A stretch of 22,364 bases of DNA, from NCBI GenBank assembly GCA_024464195.1, contig JANHAK010000004.1:1-22364 (forward strand), given 5' to 3'. A model generated the notes under the pieces. The model ran no database searches and was not told the origin of the DNA. It worked only from the letters and a program-made list of their open reading frames with translations. A program made the position numbers and the translations under genes. This stretch comes from Methanomassiliicoccales archaeon (GTDB lineage: Archaea > Thermoplasmatota > Thermoplasmata > Methanomassiliicoccales > JACIVX01). Positions 13,756 to 21,865 of this stretch are shown one piece after another (positions within the stretch are counted from its first letter, which is position 1; every line of letters begins with the position of its first letter).

Positions 13756-14520
13756 TCATTCCTCCATTGCGGTTTGTGGATGCTGTGCCTCTTCAAACGT
13801 TTCAATTTCTTCAACCGCATATCTTCGCCTTAACGCATCCTTCTGCAGTTGATAGATCTTCTCGCATGCTTTGTAGCCTAGGTCGATTGCTTTGTTGAAT
13901 TCCTCAACAGTCATATGACCATCCATTTGCATGAGCAGAACTTCACCTGTCCTCGGAATAATCGCCATCGGCAGATCCGCCTGACCATGATTATCTTCTT
14001 CTTTGGTTAGATCTAGAACAACCTGATTATCAACCTTCCCGACAGCGACGGCAGGAACCAAGTCCTTCATCGGCACACCTGCATCAGCGAGCGCAACAGA
14101 AGCTGCCGTGAGACCCGCACACCTCGTGCCAGCGTTTGCCTGCAAAATTTCAATGTAGACATCGATGGATGTGCGCGGGAAATACTCCGTGAAAATTACA
14201 TACTCAAGAGCTTCCGCAATAATTTTCGAAATCTCAACGGATCTTCGATCGGGTCCTGGCCTTTTTCGTTCCATCACAGAAAACGCAATCATATTGTACC
14301 TACATTGAACGAGCGCCTTTGAAGGGTCTTGTAGATGCCTGGGATGGCATTCCCGGGGACCATAAACGGCCGCAATCACTTTGTTCTTTCCCCACTCCAC
14401 ATAGGCAGAGCCATCTGCCCTTTTAAGGACACCCGCCTCGATTCGGATAGGCCTGAGTTCATCAACCTTCCTACCATCAATTCTCAAGCCGTTTTCATCA
14501 ATCAACCTCATTGCTTCCAT
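13756..14520 (-). CDS. rrp41: Exosome catalytic subunit Rrp41
   Basis: 254-aa phosphorolytic RNase of the exosome. Recognisable blocks: LRIDGRKVDELRPIRIEAGV, the basic/phosphate-site region ERKRPGPDRRSVEISKII, LQANAGTRCAGLTAASVALA (the GTR/S phosphate motif) and the acidic EEDNHGQADLPMAII, which carries the Asp residues that hold the catalytic metal. Start ATG 14520 follows GGTGATTTT. The stop overlaps the region of the Rrp42 binding site. The C-terminal tail is rich in Glu. Confidence 0.96.
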   Translation of the reverse strand: MEAMRLIDENGLRIDGRKVDELRPIRIEAGVLKRADGSAYVEWGKNKVIAAVYGPRECHPRHLQDPSKALVQCRYNMIAFSVMERKRPGPDRRSVEISKIIAEALEYVIFTEYFPRTSIDVYIEILQANAGTRCAGLTAASVALADAGVPMKDLVPAVAVGKVDNQVVLDLTKEEDNHGQADLPMAIIPRTGEVLLMQMDGHMTVEEFNKAIDLGYKACEKIYQLQKDALRRRYAVEEIETFEEAQHPQTAMEE

Positions 14521-14541
14521 AAAATCACCACTAATGATACC

Positions 14542-15297
14542 TCATTGTTGCTTTCCGTTCAAGCCGGAACGAGTCATCGACTCAAGATATTCTTTGACTC
14601 TTTCAGTCAAACGAAGTGTCTGTGCTCCTTCTTCTATCATCTTTATTGCCCGAATCGCATAAACGATGTTTTCAATATCTCCATCTAACCAAATTCTCCC
14701 ATTTTGTCCCACAAAAATCCTGCAATTCGTGTAGCTCTTGATCATCTGTATCATCGATCCGCCCTTACCGATGACGCGTGGCACCTTGCTGTGAGATATA
14801 TCGATAATCTGACCGCCTTGTAATTTTCTCAAGCCCTGTTCTTTCATCGTGACCTGAACCCTTTTCGTTTCGTCGACAAGCAAGACCTTTGCAAGAATTG
14901 TATCACCGATATTGAGATAGCGTGCGGTGTCGCCGAATTCCACCTTCCATGGGACTTCAGTGACGTGTAAAGGAGCGGGATAGGGAGAATTAATATCAAC
15001 GAGCCAATTCGACGGACCGATATCAACGATTTTACCTATGACACTATCTCCAGGCGATGGGATATAAGGGCCTCCCAATGGAATAACATTAACAAAATTC
15101 GATTTGATACTCTTGATTCCAAGTTGAGAGGCATAGATCTTGCCATTTGATAGATATGTCCCGTCACCTGGTTTAAGCTTCCCAGAATCAAGCAGATCGC
15201 CAGGAACGACAATTTCCCTGACGGGTTTCACTAAGCTCTCCTTGTCCTTATTGAAATCTCTTTCACCTTCTTTCATGTTCTCGTGTCTCGCTTTCAT
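14542..15297 (-). CDS. rrp4: Exosome RNA-binding cap subunit Rrp4
   Basis: 251-aa cap protein that sits on the Rrp41/Rrp42 ring and feeds it RNA. N-terminal domain with IVVPGDLLDSG and GTYLSNGKIYASQLG, S1 domain (SPGDSVIGKIVDIGPSNWLV onward) and a KH domain with the VIGKGGSMI loop, then GQNGRIWLDGD. The start is uncertain: the frame is open to 15372, overlapping SBDS; ATG 15297 gives a 33-residue charged extension before the conserved part; TTG 15327 is another choice. None has a good binding site. Confidence 0.93.
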   Translation of the reverse strand: MKARHENMKEGERDFNKDKESLVKPVREIVVPGDLLDSGKLKPGDGTYLSNGKIYASQLGIKSIKSNFVNVIPLGGPYIPSPGDSVIGKIVDIGPSNWLVDINSPYPAPLHVTEVPWKVEFGDTARYLNIGDTILAKVLLVDETKRVQVTMKEQGLRKLQGGQIIDISHSKVPRVIGKGGSMIQMIKSYTNCRIFVGQNGRIWLDGDIENIVYAIRAIKMIEEGAQTLRLTERVKEYLESMTRSGLNGKQQ

Positions 15298-15328
15298 TCT
15301 ATTTTGGTAATGATCAATAACCTGCAAC

Positions 15329-16024
15329 TCACTTGAGGATCTTCGTTTCCACATTGCCTCTTGTCTTTTCATTGAGGCGATTCAAAAACTCATCTCTCAT
15401 CCCAGCGGGAAGCTCGACAATGCCGATCCAACTGCCGTTTGGTTGCCATTCTTCCTTCGTAATCTTTCCCATGTGTGTAATATCTTCGTAACACCGACCA
15501 TACTCATCGCCAGAAAGTCTGACAGCTATTCTTACCTTGTCAAATCGAATTGGGATGATTGGACGCAGTGCTTCAAGTACAGTTTTCACCTGCATTTCAA
15601 CGGGCTTGAATGGATCAATATGGACTCTTGCCTCCTCCATCGCTAATTCGATTCTCTGAGGTGGATGAGGTGCTCCCGTTTGCGGGTTAATTGCATTTCT
15701 TGCAATCTCTGCGATAATTCTCTTTCGCTTGCTTTCCTGCATTTCCCTGCGTTGCTGAGTCGTCAGCTGCACCTCGCCTTTGAGAATGATTTGCTTCGCA
15801 ACTTCAACAGGATTAGTCGTTCCGAAGACTTCCTTGATCTTCTCCTCCGAAGGATGCGTGCCCTTTCTGGCATTGCGAAAGATTTCATCGATTACCATGT
15901 AATCAGTCAGTTCGACTTCCTTTCCTTCCCTGAGTAGGTTGACAACTTTCGGATCGATGAGAATTTCAAAAGTCTCGCCGTGAGATTCGAGACGAGCGAT
16001 AATCGCTTCCTCAAGATCGACCAT
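15329..16024 (-). CDS. sdo1: Ribosome maturation factor SBDS (Sdo1 family)
   Basis: 231-aa homologue of the Shwachman-Bodian-Diamond protein, which in archaea/eukaryotes helps release aIF6/eIF6 and mature the large subunit. Domain I: FEILIDPKVVNLLREGKEVE with YMVIDEIFRNARKGTHPSEE; domain II: LTTQQRREMQESKRKRIIAEIARNA followed by HPPQRIELAMEEA; domain III ferredoxin-like: RFDKVRIAVRLSG. Full length. ATG 16024 follows GGGGTG. It sits 11 nt after psmA. Confidence 0.96.
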   Translation of the reverse strand: MVDLEEAIIARLESHGETFEILIDPKVVNLLREGKEVELTDYMVIDEIFRNARKGTHPSEEKIKEVFGTTNPVEVAKQIILKGEVQLTTQQRREMQESKRKRIIAEIARNAINPQTGAPHPPQRIELAMEEARVHIDPFKPVEMQVKTVLEALRPIIPIRFDKVRIAVRLSGDEYGRCYEDITHMGKITKEEWQPNGSWIGIVELPAGMRDEFLNRLNEKTRGNVETKILK

Positions 16025-16035
16025 TTACACCCCGA

Positions 16036-16758
16036 TTACAAAGCGTTTGCCTTTTCAACGTAAGCCTCGACTTCTGACTCCTCCATACGCCTGAATTTCT
16101 CACCGCGCCTGATGATCCCGATTTCTACGGCTTTTGGATTGAGTTTTTCCTCTTCGGTCGCTTTCTTCAACGCCTTGAGACCAAGCAGAATAGCAGCTTC
16201 CATGTCCATTCCTTCCTGATACTCCTCTTCGAAAACTTCCATAACGACATTTCTACCTGCTCCGATGCTCCCTGCCTTGTAGGAAACTAAAGCACCACTT
16301 GGATCAGTCTCGAAGAGATGTTCTCCCTGCTCATCAACTCCCGCCACGAGTAGCGCCGTTCCGAATGGTCTAACACCGCCGTATTGCGTATAGTTCTGTT
16401 TGAAATCACATATACGCTTCACGAGTGCTTCGACGCTAATCGCTTCGTCGTAGGTGATCTTATTAATCTGAGCAATAATCCTCGCTTGATCAACAAGTAT
16501 TCTTGCATCAGCAACAAGACCTGAGGTTGCGCAACCCATGTGATCGTCAATCTGGTAGATTTTTTCGATCGACTTTGGTTCCATCAATCTGCTCGCAATC
16601 CTCTTGTCCACTATCAAAACGACGCCATCCTTGAATTTCAATCCTACGGTCGTCGTACCTCTTTTCACAGCTTCACGTGCATATTCCACCTGGAAAAGCC
16701 TTCCATCAGGCGAAAATACCGTTATTGCTCGATCATATGCCATTTGACCTGGCTGCAT
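16036..16758 (-). CDS. psmA: Proteasome subunit alpha
   Basis: 240-aa alpha subunit forming the outer rings and gate of the 20S proteasome. The signature YDRAITVFSPDGRLFQVEYA (residues 8-27) and the following AREAVKRGTTTVGL are diagnostic; the rest covers the Ntn-hydrolase fold with RPFGTALLVAG and YKAGSIGAG. As expected for alpha subunits there is no N-terminal catalytic Thr. GGAGTGAT precedes the ATG. First gene of a transcript with its own TATA box, leading into SBDS, the exosome and the rest. Confidence 0.97.
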   Translation of the reverse strand: MQPGQMAYDRAITVFSPDGRLFQVEYAREAVKRGTTTVGLKFKDGVVLIVDKRIASRLMEPKSIEKIYQIDDHMGCATSGLVADARILVDQARIIAQINKITYDEAISVEALVKRICDFKQNYTQYGGVRPFGTALLVAGVDEQGEHLFETDPSGALVSYKAGSIGAGRNVVMEVFEEEYQEGMDMEAAILLGLKALKKATEEEKLNPKAVEIGIIRRGEKFRRMEESEVEAYVEKANAL

Positions 16759-16804
16759 ATCATCACTCCTTCCGTCTTGGTACGAGGGAGCCTAAAGTTC
16801 TCCA

Positions 16805-16817
16805 CTAATATATATGT
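16805..16817 (-). promoter_or_regulatory. TATA box of the psmA operon
   Basis: ACATATATATTAG on the minus strand, centre near 16811. Initiation about 26 nt downstream would fall near 16785 and leave a leader of roughly 27 nt containing the GGAGTGAT binding site. It sits in the 150-bp gap after pop5, splitting the ftsZ-pop5 and psmA units. Confidence 0.7.
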
Positions 16818-16909
16818 ATTGCTGCGAAAATGTGTTGCCAGCCTCAGAAATAAGGTTGAGAGAATCGGATCATGCCAAGTTGAAATGAACACGAGTAATT
16901 ATTGCCGAC

Positions 16910-17239
16910 TCAATCAAAGCAATCGCCAATTGACCTATATTTGAAAGTTCGAGATCTTAGGGATTTCAGCGTCCCGGATGTTTTCAAAGTCTCGATGTTA
17001 CAGCGGCCTTTTCCAAGTTTGATGCGATTCAACATCTCAATCGCCTTTTCCTTTTCCAAATTTGAGCAACGAATGATCCCATAAGTTCCATCGAATTCGA
17101 TGATTTTCGGAATTCTTGAAAGATAACCGACATACGCTTCCTTTAAAATTGTCTCCAGCTCTTCTAATGAAATTCTTTCATTTCCTGTGATCCTGAAGGC
17201 AATGTATCTCCTTCTACCCTTCACAGTTTTTGGAACCAT
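16910..17239 (-). CDS. rnp2: RNase P protein component 2 (Pop5 family)
   Basis: 109-aa subunit of archaeal RNase P; Pop5 pairs with Rpp30 and activates catalysis by the RNA. Family pattern: RRYIAFRITGNERISLEELE at the start, AYVGYLSRIPKIIEFDGTYGI in the centre and IIRCSNLEKEKAIEMLNRIK near the end, typical of the Rpp14/Pop5 fold. The frame begins with GTG 17251, overlapping the ftsZ stop, but ATG 17239 has GGTGAG 8 nt upstream and gives the usual N terminus MVPKTVKGRRRYIAF. Confidence 0.92.
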   Translation of the reverse strand: MVPKTVKGRRRYIAFRITGNERISLEELETILKEAYVGYLSRIPKIIEFDGTYGIIRCSNLEKEKAIEMLNRIKLGKGRCNIETLKTSGTLKSLRSRTFKYRSIGDCFD

Positions 17240-17247
17240 CGATAGGC

Positions 17248-18357
17248 TCACCGAATACGATCGATCTCTTCGTTAGGCTGAAATTCACGACCGAGAAATT
17301 GATTCGATTTGACGCCAGTTAAAACGACCATTACGCGAACCTTACCCTCACATTCTGGCTCAACTGAGCAACCCCAGATGATTCGTGCCATGGGGCTGAT
17401 CGTCTTGCTTACAATTTCAGCTGCTTTTTCAGCCTCACTGACAGTCATGTCTGGACCACCAACAATGCGAACGAGCGCTCCTCTCGCTTCGTGGAGGTCG
17501 AGCTCACCGAGCAATGGCGAGGAAAGTGCCTCCTTAACTGCGTAATCGACTCTTCCCTCGTCTTCATCCGATTCACCTATGCCAATCATCGCAACTCCGC
17601 CGTTTTTCATGATCGTCATCACATCATTGAAATCAACATTGACAAGACCAGGCTTTGTAATAATTTCAGTAAGACCCTTTATTGATTGCACAAGCACCTC
17701 ATCTGCAACTTTGAATGCTGCCTCAAGTGGCAATTTCGGAACGATTTCAAGCAACCTATCGTTCGGAATGACAATTGTCGTATCGCAAAACTCTCTTAAC
17801 TGGCTGAGTCCTCTGAGTGCATTCTCCATTCTGATCTTACCCTCAGCCTTGAACGGCAAAGTCACGACTCCCATGACCAATGAAGCTCTCTGGCGCGCGA
17901 GCTCAGCGACAATCGGTGCGGCACCCGTGCCCGTCCCTCCGCCCAACCCAGCTGTCACAAAGACTATATGCTGGCCATCGAGATACTTTGCCAACTCCTC
18001 TCTTGCCTCCTCTGCGGCCCGTTTGCCAACATCTGGAATTGCACCAGCTCCAAGACCTCTTGTTAGAGTTCGCCCGAGAAGAACCTTGTTTGGCGCAACA
18101 ATAGATAGTAGATGCTTCGCATCACTGTTCGCTGCGACCAAGGTAGCCCCGACGATACCCGCTTGGTAGAGCCGCCTTATTGTATTAGAACCTCCGCCAC
18201 CGCATCCAATGATTGCAATCTTCACTCTCAGCGTCTCGACGATTCGCCTCAACTCTTCGTCATCCGCGGTCGTCTGACCAGAGGAAGTCCGTTTGTCACT
18301 TATTTCTGTAACTCTTCCTTCACCTGTTTCCAAAACCCTGTCTAAAATCGATTTCAT
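17248..18357 (-). CDS. ftsZ: Cell division GTPase FtsZ
   Basis: 369-aa tubulin-like GTPase that polymerises at the division site. GTP-binding blocks: GCGGGGSNTI near residue 51, the tubulin signature GGGTGTG at 139-145, and the T7-loop NVDFND (N240, D242, D245) that completes hydrolysis across the subunit interface. N-terminal extension of about 40 polar residues. The C terminus ends NEEIDRIR, with no obvious long linker. ATG 18357 follows GGGTG, with a TATA box about 45 nt upstream. Pop5 overlaps or follows directly. Confidence 0.97.
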   Translation of the reverse strand: MKSILDRVLETGEGRVTEISDKRTSSGQTTADDEELRRIVETLRVKIAIIGCGGGGSNTIRRLYQAGIVGATLVAANSDAKHLLSIVAPNKVLLGRTLTRGLGAGAIPDVGKRAAEEAREELAKYLDGQHIVFVTAGLGGGTGTGAAPIVAELARQRASLVMGVVTLPFKAEGKIRMENALRGLSQLREFCDTTIVIPNDRLLEIVPKLPLEAAFKVADEVLVQSIKGLTEIITKPGLVNVDFNDVMTIMKNGGVAMIGIGESDEDEGRVDYAVKEALSSPLLGELDLHEARGALVRIVGGPDMTVSEAEKAAEIVSKTISPMARIIWGCSVEPECEGKVRVMVVLTGVKSNQFLGREFQPNEEIDRIR

Positions 18358-18398
18358 CGTGCACCCATCCTATTGATATGACTTTATCTAGATGCCAG

Positions 18399-18406
18399 TA
18401 TTTAAA
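18399..18406 (-). promoter_or_regulatory. TATA box of the ftsZ-pop5 operon
   Basis: TTTAAATA on the minus strand, centre near 18402, predicting initiation near 18376 and a leader of about 19 nt that includes GGGTG. Confidence 0.65.
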
Positions 18407-18499
18407 TCCGATTATGATGCCATTTATCAGAAACTCTGATTCATTTGAAAAATTTACATTGCCGGAATTAATTTCGCCAGTTGGACAGAACGAAATCGA

Positions 18500-19258
18500 T
18501 TAAATCAATTCAAAAACCGTTCCACAATGCATACAAATCGACTCATCCGGGTTCAACTCGTATCCGCACTCCGGACACTTGTTTCCAAAAACTGTTCCGC
18601 ACTGGCCACATATATCCACGTTCTCAATAGTAGCCCCACAAATCGGGCAGATATCGAGTTCATATCTTTCGAAGACTTCACCGCAATTCGAACACATATT
18701 ATCCTGCTCCCGAACAAATGCTCCACAAGAAGGACAAAGAAATATCTCCCCTTCCCGTACGAAAATCGCGCCACACTTGCAAGAATCACTAGTTAATGGA
18801 TTTTGAGCGCCACAAATTGGACACCTGAACGAATCGACTAACTGCCTTTCAATTTTATTACCATTAGTGAACAACACGTTCTCATCGTTCGAAATCAATT
18901 TCCATTTCGAATGATCATCTGAAAAGATTTCTTTGCAATAGGGGCAGAAACCAGTACGCTGAACACAAACCAAATGAAAGACTTTACCGCAACTGCAGAC
19001 AGCATAGTCAAGTCCATTCTTTATCCTTCCGAGGCATATTTGACACACAAGAGGCTTATTCTTAGAGCCTCGAATTTGCACTTTTGGCCGGGTTGACTTT
19101 GGTGCTGGTCGTAGGATTGCGAATAAATCAACTAAAGATCCCTTTAACCTCGATGTGAGTCTCACGGGCTCAAGGATTTTTGATTTAACTATGATGTAAA
19201 AGAGAATTATCATTGCTAGGATAGTCCCAAGAATGACAAAGAAAATCGAAACGATCAC
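18500..19258 (-). CDS. Membrane-anchored RING/PHD-like and zinc-ribbon protein
   Basis: 252-aa protein of unknown function. Residues 1-24 form one hydrophobic segment (IVSIFFVILGTILAMIILFY), then a basic linker, so it is probably a membrane anchor with the rest in the cytoplasm. Residues 72-108 carry a cross-brace-like ligand set C72-x2-C75-x12-C88-x-C90-x4-H95-x2-C98-x6-C105-x2-C108, C4HC3 as in PHD/RING variants. Four zinc ribbons follow: C146/149/160/162, C175/178/189/192, C204/207/217/220, C228/231/242/245. Start is GTG at 19258, the only start in frame, about 24 nt after a TATA-like box and so likely leaderless. Role could be protein interaction, ubiquitin-like ligase activity or scaffold; none is proven. 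Confidence 0.8.
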   Translation of the reverse strand: MIVSIFFVILGTILAMIILFYIIVKSKILEPVRLTSRLKGSLVDLFAILRPAPKSTRPKVQIRGSKNKPLVCQICLGRIKNGLDYAVCSCGKVFHLVCVQRTGFCPYCKEIFSDDHSKWKLISNDENVLFTNGNKIERQLVDSFRCPICGAQNPLTSDSCKCGAIFVREGEIFLCPSCGAFVREQDNMCSNCGEVFERYELDICPICGATIENVDICGQCGTVFGNKCPECGYELNPDESICMHCGTVFELI

Positions 19259-19276
19259 AAAAACGAGGACTGTCTC

Positions 19277-19288
19277 TTTAAATTAAAT
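19277..19288 (-). promoter_or_regulatory. TATA box of the zinc-finger membrane protein
   Basis: ATTTAATTTAAA on the minus strand, centred about 24 nt before the GTG start, fitting a leaderless transcript. Confidence 0.5.
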
Positions 19289-19642
19289 GCATTCTTGTTT
19301 AGTTATCTTTGGTGATTATAAGGTTTGAAAATCACATCTCGAAGCTTCGAACCCATTGTTGTAAGTCGCAATTCTCACATCTCTTGTTGTCCCAGCAATA
19401 CTAAGTAAGACCATTTAATATTTCGATAACAGTTCTTCCATTCTCTTCTTTTCAAACATAACAGAAAAATTCTCTAAAACGCTTGCTTCGACAATAATCG
19501 AGTCACATCGAGAGATCATTGACGTGCTGATGCTCTAGAATTAAATTTAATTTAATAATGCAACTTTTTTTCCAATAATTTTCGTGGAATTCAGAAATTT
19601 TTTTCGAATAGAAAAGGCGCCTATTCAACAATTGTCGAAAGT

Positions 19643-19650
19643 TATATTAA
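19643..19650 (+). promoter_or_regulatory. TATA box of the hdr locus
   Basis: TATATTAA (within GTTATATTAACC). Initiation near 19673 would give a leader of about 25 nt that contains the GAGGTGA binding site (19682-19688) of the 39-aa gene. Confidence 0.65.
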
Positions 19651-19697
19651 CCATCGTTTATTTGGGTCTTTCGAAGAGTCCGAGGTGAAATGCCATA

Positions 19698-19817
19698 ATG
19701 TTAAAATACACCAAGCATTTTGTCTACAAACCCGATAAGTTAAAAGATCATCAAAGAGAGGAACTGCAAGAGTCGAGTCTGCTTTTTATGGCAGAAGGGG
19801 ACCTCGGGGGCGAATGA
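19698..19817 (+). CDS. Unrecognised 39-aa protein upstream of hdrA
   Basis: Short gene reading MLKYTKHFVYKPDKLKDHQR at its start and LLFMAEGDLGGE at its end. It has a strong GAGGTGA binding site 9 nt before the ATG and a TATA box at the right distance, so it should be translated as the first gene of the hdr transcript. Its stop is one base before the GTG start of hdrA, pointing to translational coupling. Basic in the first half, acidic at the end, no Cys, no membrane segment. I recognise no family. It may be a small accessory subunit or a leader peptide controlling hdrA. Confidence 0.65.
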   Translation: MLKYTKHFVYKPDKLKDHQREELQESSLLFMAEGDLGGE

Positions 19818-19818
19818 T

Positions 19819-21864
19819 GTGAATTCGCAAACAGATGCCAAAGTGGGCGTGTTCATCTGTAAGTGCGGTGCAAATATCAATAGCATCGTTGATTGTGAAA
19901 ATGTCAGAGGTTATGCATCGCAATTGCCTGGTGTGACTTTTTCGATTTGCAATGATTACCTCTGTTCACCAGAAGGTCTTTCGCAAATGAGAGAGGAAAT
20001 TAAGAAATCAGGTGCGACTTCTATTGTCATCGCAGCCTGCACGCCAAGAATATGTGAGAAAATTTTCAGAGATAACATCGAAAAAACTGGTTTAAACAGG
20101 AACATGTTGCAAATTGCAAACATTCGGGAACAGTGTTCTTGGGTTCATGCAAACGAGCCATTCAAAGCGACGGAAAAAGCAAAAAATCTCGTCAAAATAG
20201 GTGTGAACCGAGCAAAAACACTGTTGCCTGCTGAGGGCGTCGACGTCGAATTGAAACAAGAAGTACTCGTCATTGGAGGAGGAGTTGCCGGTGTTGAAGC
20301 GGCATACAAACTTGCGGAACTCGGTTTTAAAGTGCATCTCGTCGAACGGAAACCGATGCTCGGGGGTAACATGGCAACCATGTTTACCTGCCTGCTCTGG
20401 TGTCACGAGGCGCCCGGGAAACCTCAATCGCTCAACTTTAGATTTGGAACATTTCCAGCGTGTGACTGCTCGGGCTGCACGATCATGCCAAAATTGAATG
20501 ATGTCATCACGCATCCGAATATCGATATTCTTTTGCTTTCCGAGGTCAAACAAATCGTTGGACATGTTGGGAACTTCAAAGTTAAAGTCCTTAAAAAACC
20601 ACGGTTCGTAGATGAAAAGAAGTGTGTGGGATGTGGCAATTGTGCCGTTGTTTGCCCAGTTGTCAAAAAGAATGAATATGATTACGGCCTTTCAAAAAGA
20701 AAAGCAATCTTTATGCCATACCAGCAGGCACTTCCAAGAAAATACGTGATTGATAAGGACGCATGCCTTCGCTTAAATGGTCAAGAATGCTCAGCTTGTC
20801 TTGAGGCTTGCGAATTTGAAGCACCAAATTTCGAGGATCATGAGCAAGAAATTGATCTCGAAGTCGGCGCAATCATAATCGCAACTGGCTTCGAACCATA
20901 TAAGCCAAGGATCCATGGATATCTCGGATATCAGGAATATGATAACGTAATCACAATCATGGAATTGGAGCGTATGCTCGACAAGGCTGGTCCGACGGGT
21001 GGAATTGTTGTCAGACCCTCAGATCGAAAAATACCGAAGAAAATCGCATTCATCCAATGCGTTGGATCAAGAGACAGAAAGATCAGCGCAGGGTACTGCT
21101 CGAAAGTCTGCTGTATGTATACGATGAAAAATGCCCAGGCGATCAAAGAAGTCCATCCTGAGACAGACATCACGGTTTACTATATCGACATAAGGGCCGT
21201 AGGAAAGGGTGTAGAGGAGTTTTTCCACAGAACCAGGGAAGATTACGGGGTCGAATACACACGCGGAAGACCAGCTAAAATCATTGAAGACAAGGAAACG
21301 AAGAATCTCATTGTGCGAGCCGAGGAAACACTCCTCAACAAAATCACGGAAAGAATGTATGACCTCGTGGTACTTTCCGTTTCATTGGTTCCATCTGAAG
21401 GCAGCCAGGAGCTTGCATCAATGCTCCGATTGAGAACGAGCCCGGATGGATTCATACAAGAAGCACACACAAGAATGAAACCTGTCGAGACATCGATGGA
21501 AGGCGTTTTCGTCTGCGGTTGCGCACAAGGGCCGAAAGACGTTCCTGAGTCCATAGCTCAAGCAAGGGCAGCTGCACTTGAAGCAGCTGTACTACTCTCA
21601 AGAAAAGTCGCGAAAGCGGAATCACTAAATGCATTCATAGAAACAGAAAAATGTATCGGATGTGGCCTCTGCATCGATATATGCCCTTACGGCGCTCCAA
21701 CTCCCATTATAACCGAAAGCGGAATGAAAATGAAGATAACAGAGGCTTTGTGCAGAGGATGCGGAACTTGCGTTGCTTCGTGTCCTGCAAAGGCGATCCA
21801 TGCAAGGCAATTCACTGATGACCAGATCTTCAGCGAAATAAAAGCGGCATTGGAGGCGGAATAA
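19819..21864 (+). CDS. hdrA: CoB-CoM heterodisulfide reductase iron-sulfur subunit A (HdrA)
   Basis: 681-aa FAD and iron-sulfur subunit that bifurcates electrons in HdrABC complexes. N-terminal Cys-bearing domain (C14, C16, C45, C50, C74, C79, C106), FAD motif GGGVAG at 153-158, the conserved DCSGC segment near 216-220, ferredoxin motif C269-x2-C272-x2-C275-x3-C279, a second cluster C316...C324-x2-C327-x3-C331, and two more ferredoxin motifs at the C terminus (CIGCGLCIDICP, CRGCGTCVASCP). Between GGNMA and DCSGC it carries about 20 extra residues including C191, C195 and H196. Start is GTG 19819, with GGGGG upstream. Heterodisulfide or another disulfide could be the true substrate of the complex. 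Confidence 0.93.
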   Translation: MNSQTDAKVGVFICKCGANINSIVDCENVRGYASQLPGVTFSICNDYLCSPEGLSQMREEIKKSGATSIVIAACTPRICEKIFRDNIEKTGLNRNMLQIANIREQCSWVHANEPFKATEKAKNLVKIGVNRAKTLLPAEGVDVELKQEVLVIGGGVAGVEAAYKLAELGFKVHLVERKPMLGGNMATMFTCLLWCHEAPGKPQSLNFRFGTFPACDCSGCTIMPKLNDVITHPNIDILLLSEVKQIVGHVGNFKVKVLKKPRFVDEKKCVGCGNCAVVCPVVKKNEYDYGLSKRKAIFMPYQQALPRKYVIDKDACLRLNGQECSACLEACEFEAPNFEDHEQEIDLEVGAIIIATGFEPYKPRIHGYLGYQEYDNVITIMELERMLDKAGPTGGIVVRPSDRKIPKKIAFIQCVGSRDRKISAGYCSKVCCMYTMKNAQAIKEVHPETDITVYYIDIRAVGKGVEEFFHRTREDYGVEYTRGRPAKIIEDKETKNLIVRAEETLLNKITERMYDLVVLSVSLVPSEGSQELASMLRLRTSPDGFIQEAHTRMKPVETSMEGVFVCGCAQGPKDVPESIAQARAAALEAAVLLSRKVAKAESLNAFIETEKCIGCGLCIDICPYGAPTPIITESGMKMKITEALCRGCGTCVASCPAKAIHARQFTDDQIFSEIKAALEAE

Positions 21865-21865
21865 A

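Larger units (their letters stand above)
19259..19697. other. Divergent intergenic region, zinc-finger protein / hdr
   Basis: About 440 bp, AT-rich, without a recognisable gene. It holds promoters at both ends, a 12-bp palindrome TCGAAGCTTCGA (19339-19350), a second palindrome ATTAAATTTAAT (19540-19551), a T-run at 19565-19571, and a TTTTTTCGAA element before the hdr promoter. No tRNA or other structured RNA was recognised. Confidence 0.55.

Noticed and set aside
17579..18169. A 196-codon plus-strand open frame within ftsZ.
   Set aside because: Antisense to the conserved GTPase core of FtsZ, with a Ser/Pro/Thr-rich composition typical of a shadow frame.
19339..19352. TTCGAACCC resembling a complementary tRNA T-loop.
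   Set aside because: No paired T-stem, anticodon arm or acceptor stem could be built around it; it is part of the palindrome TCGAAGCTTCGA.
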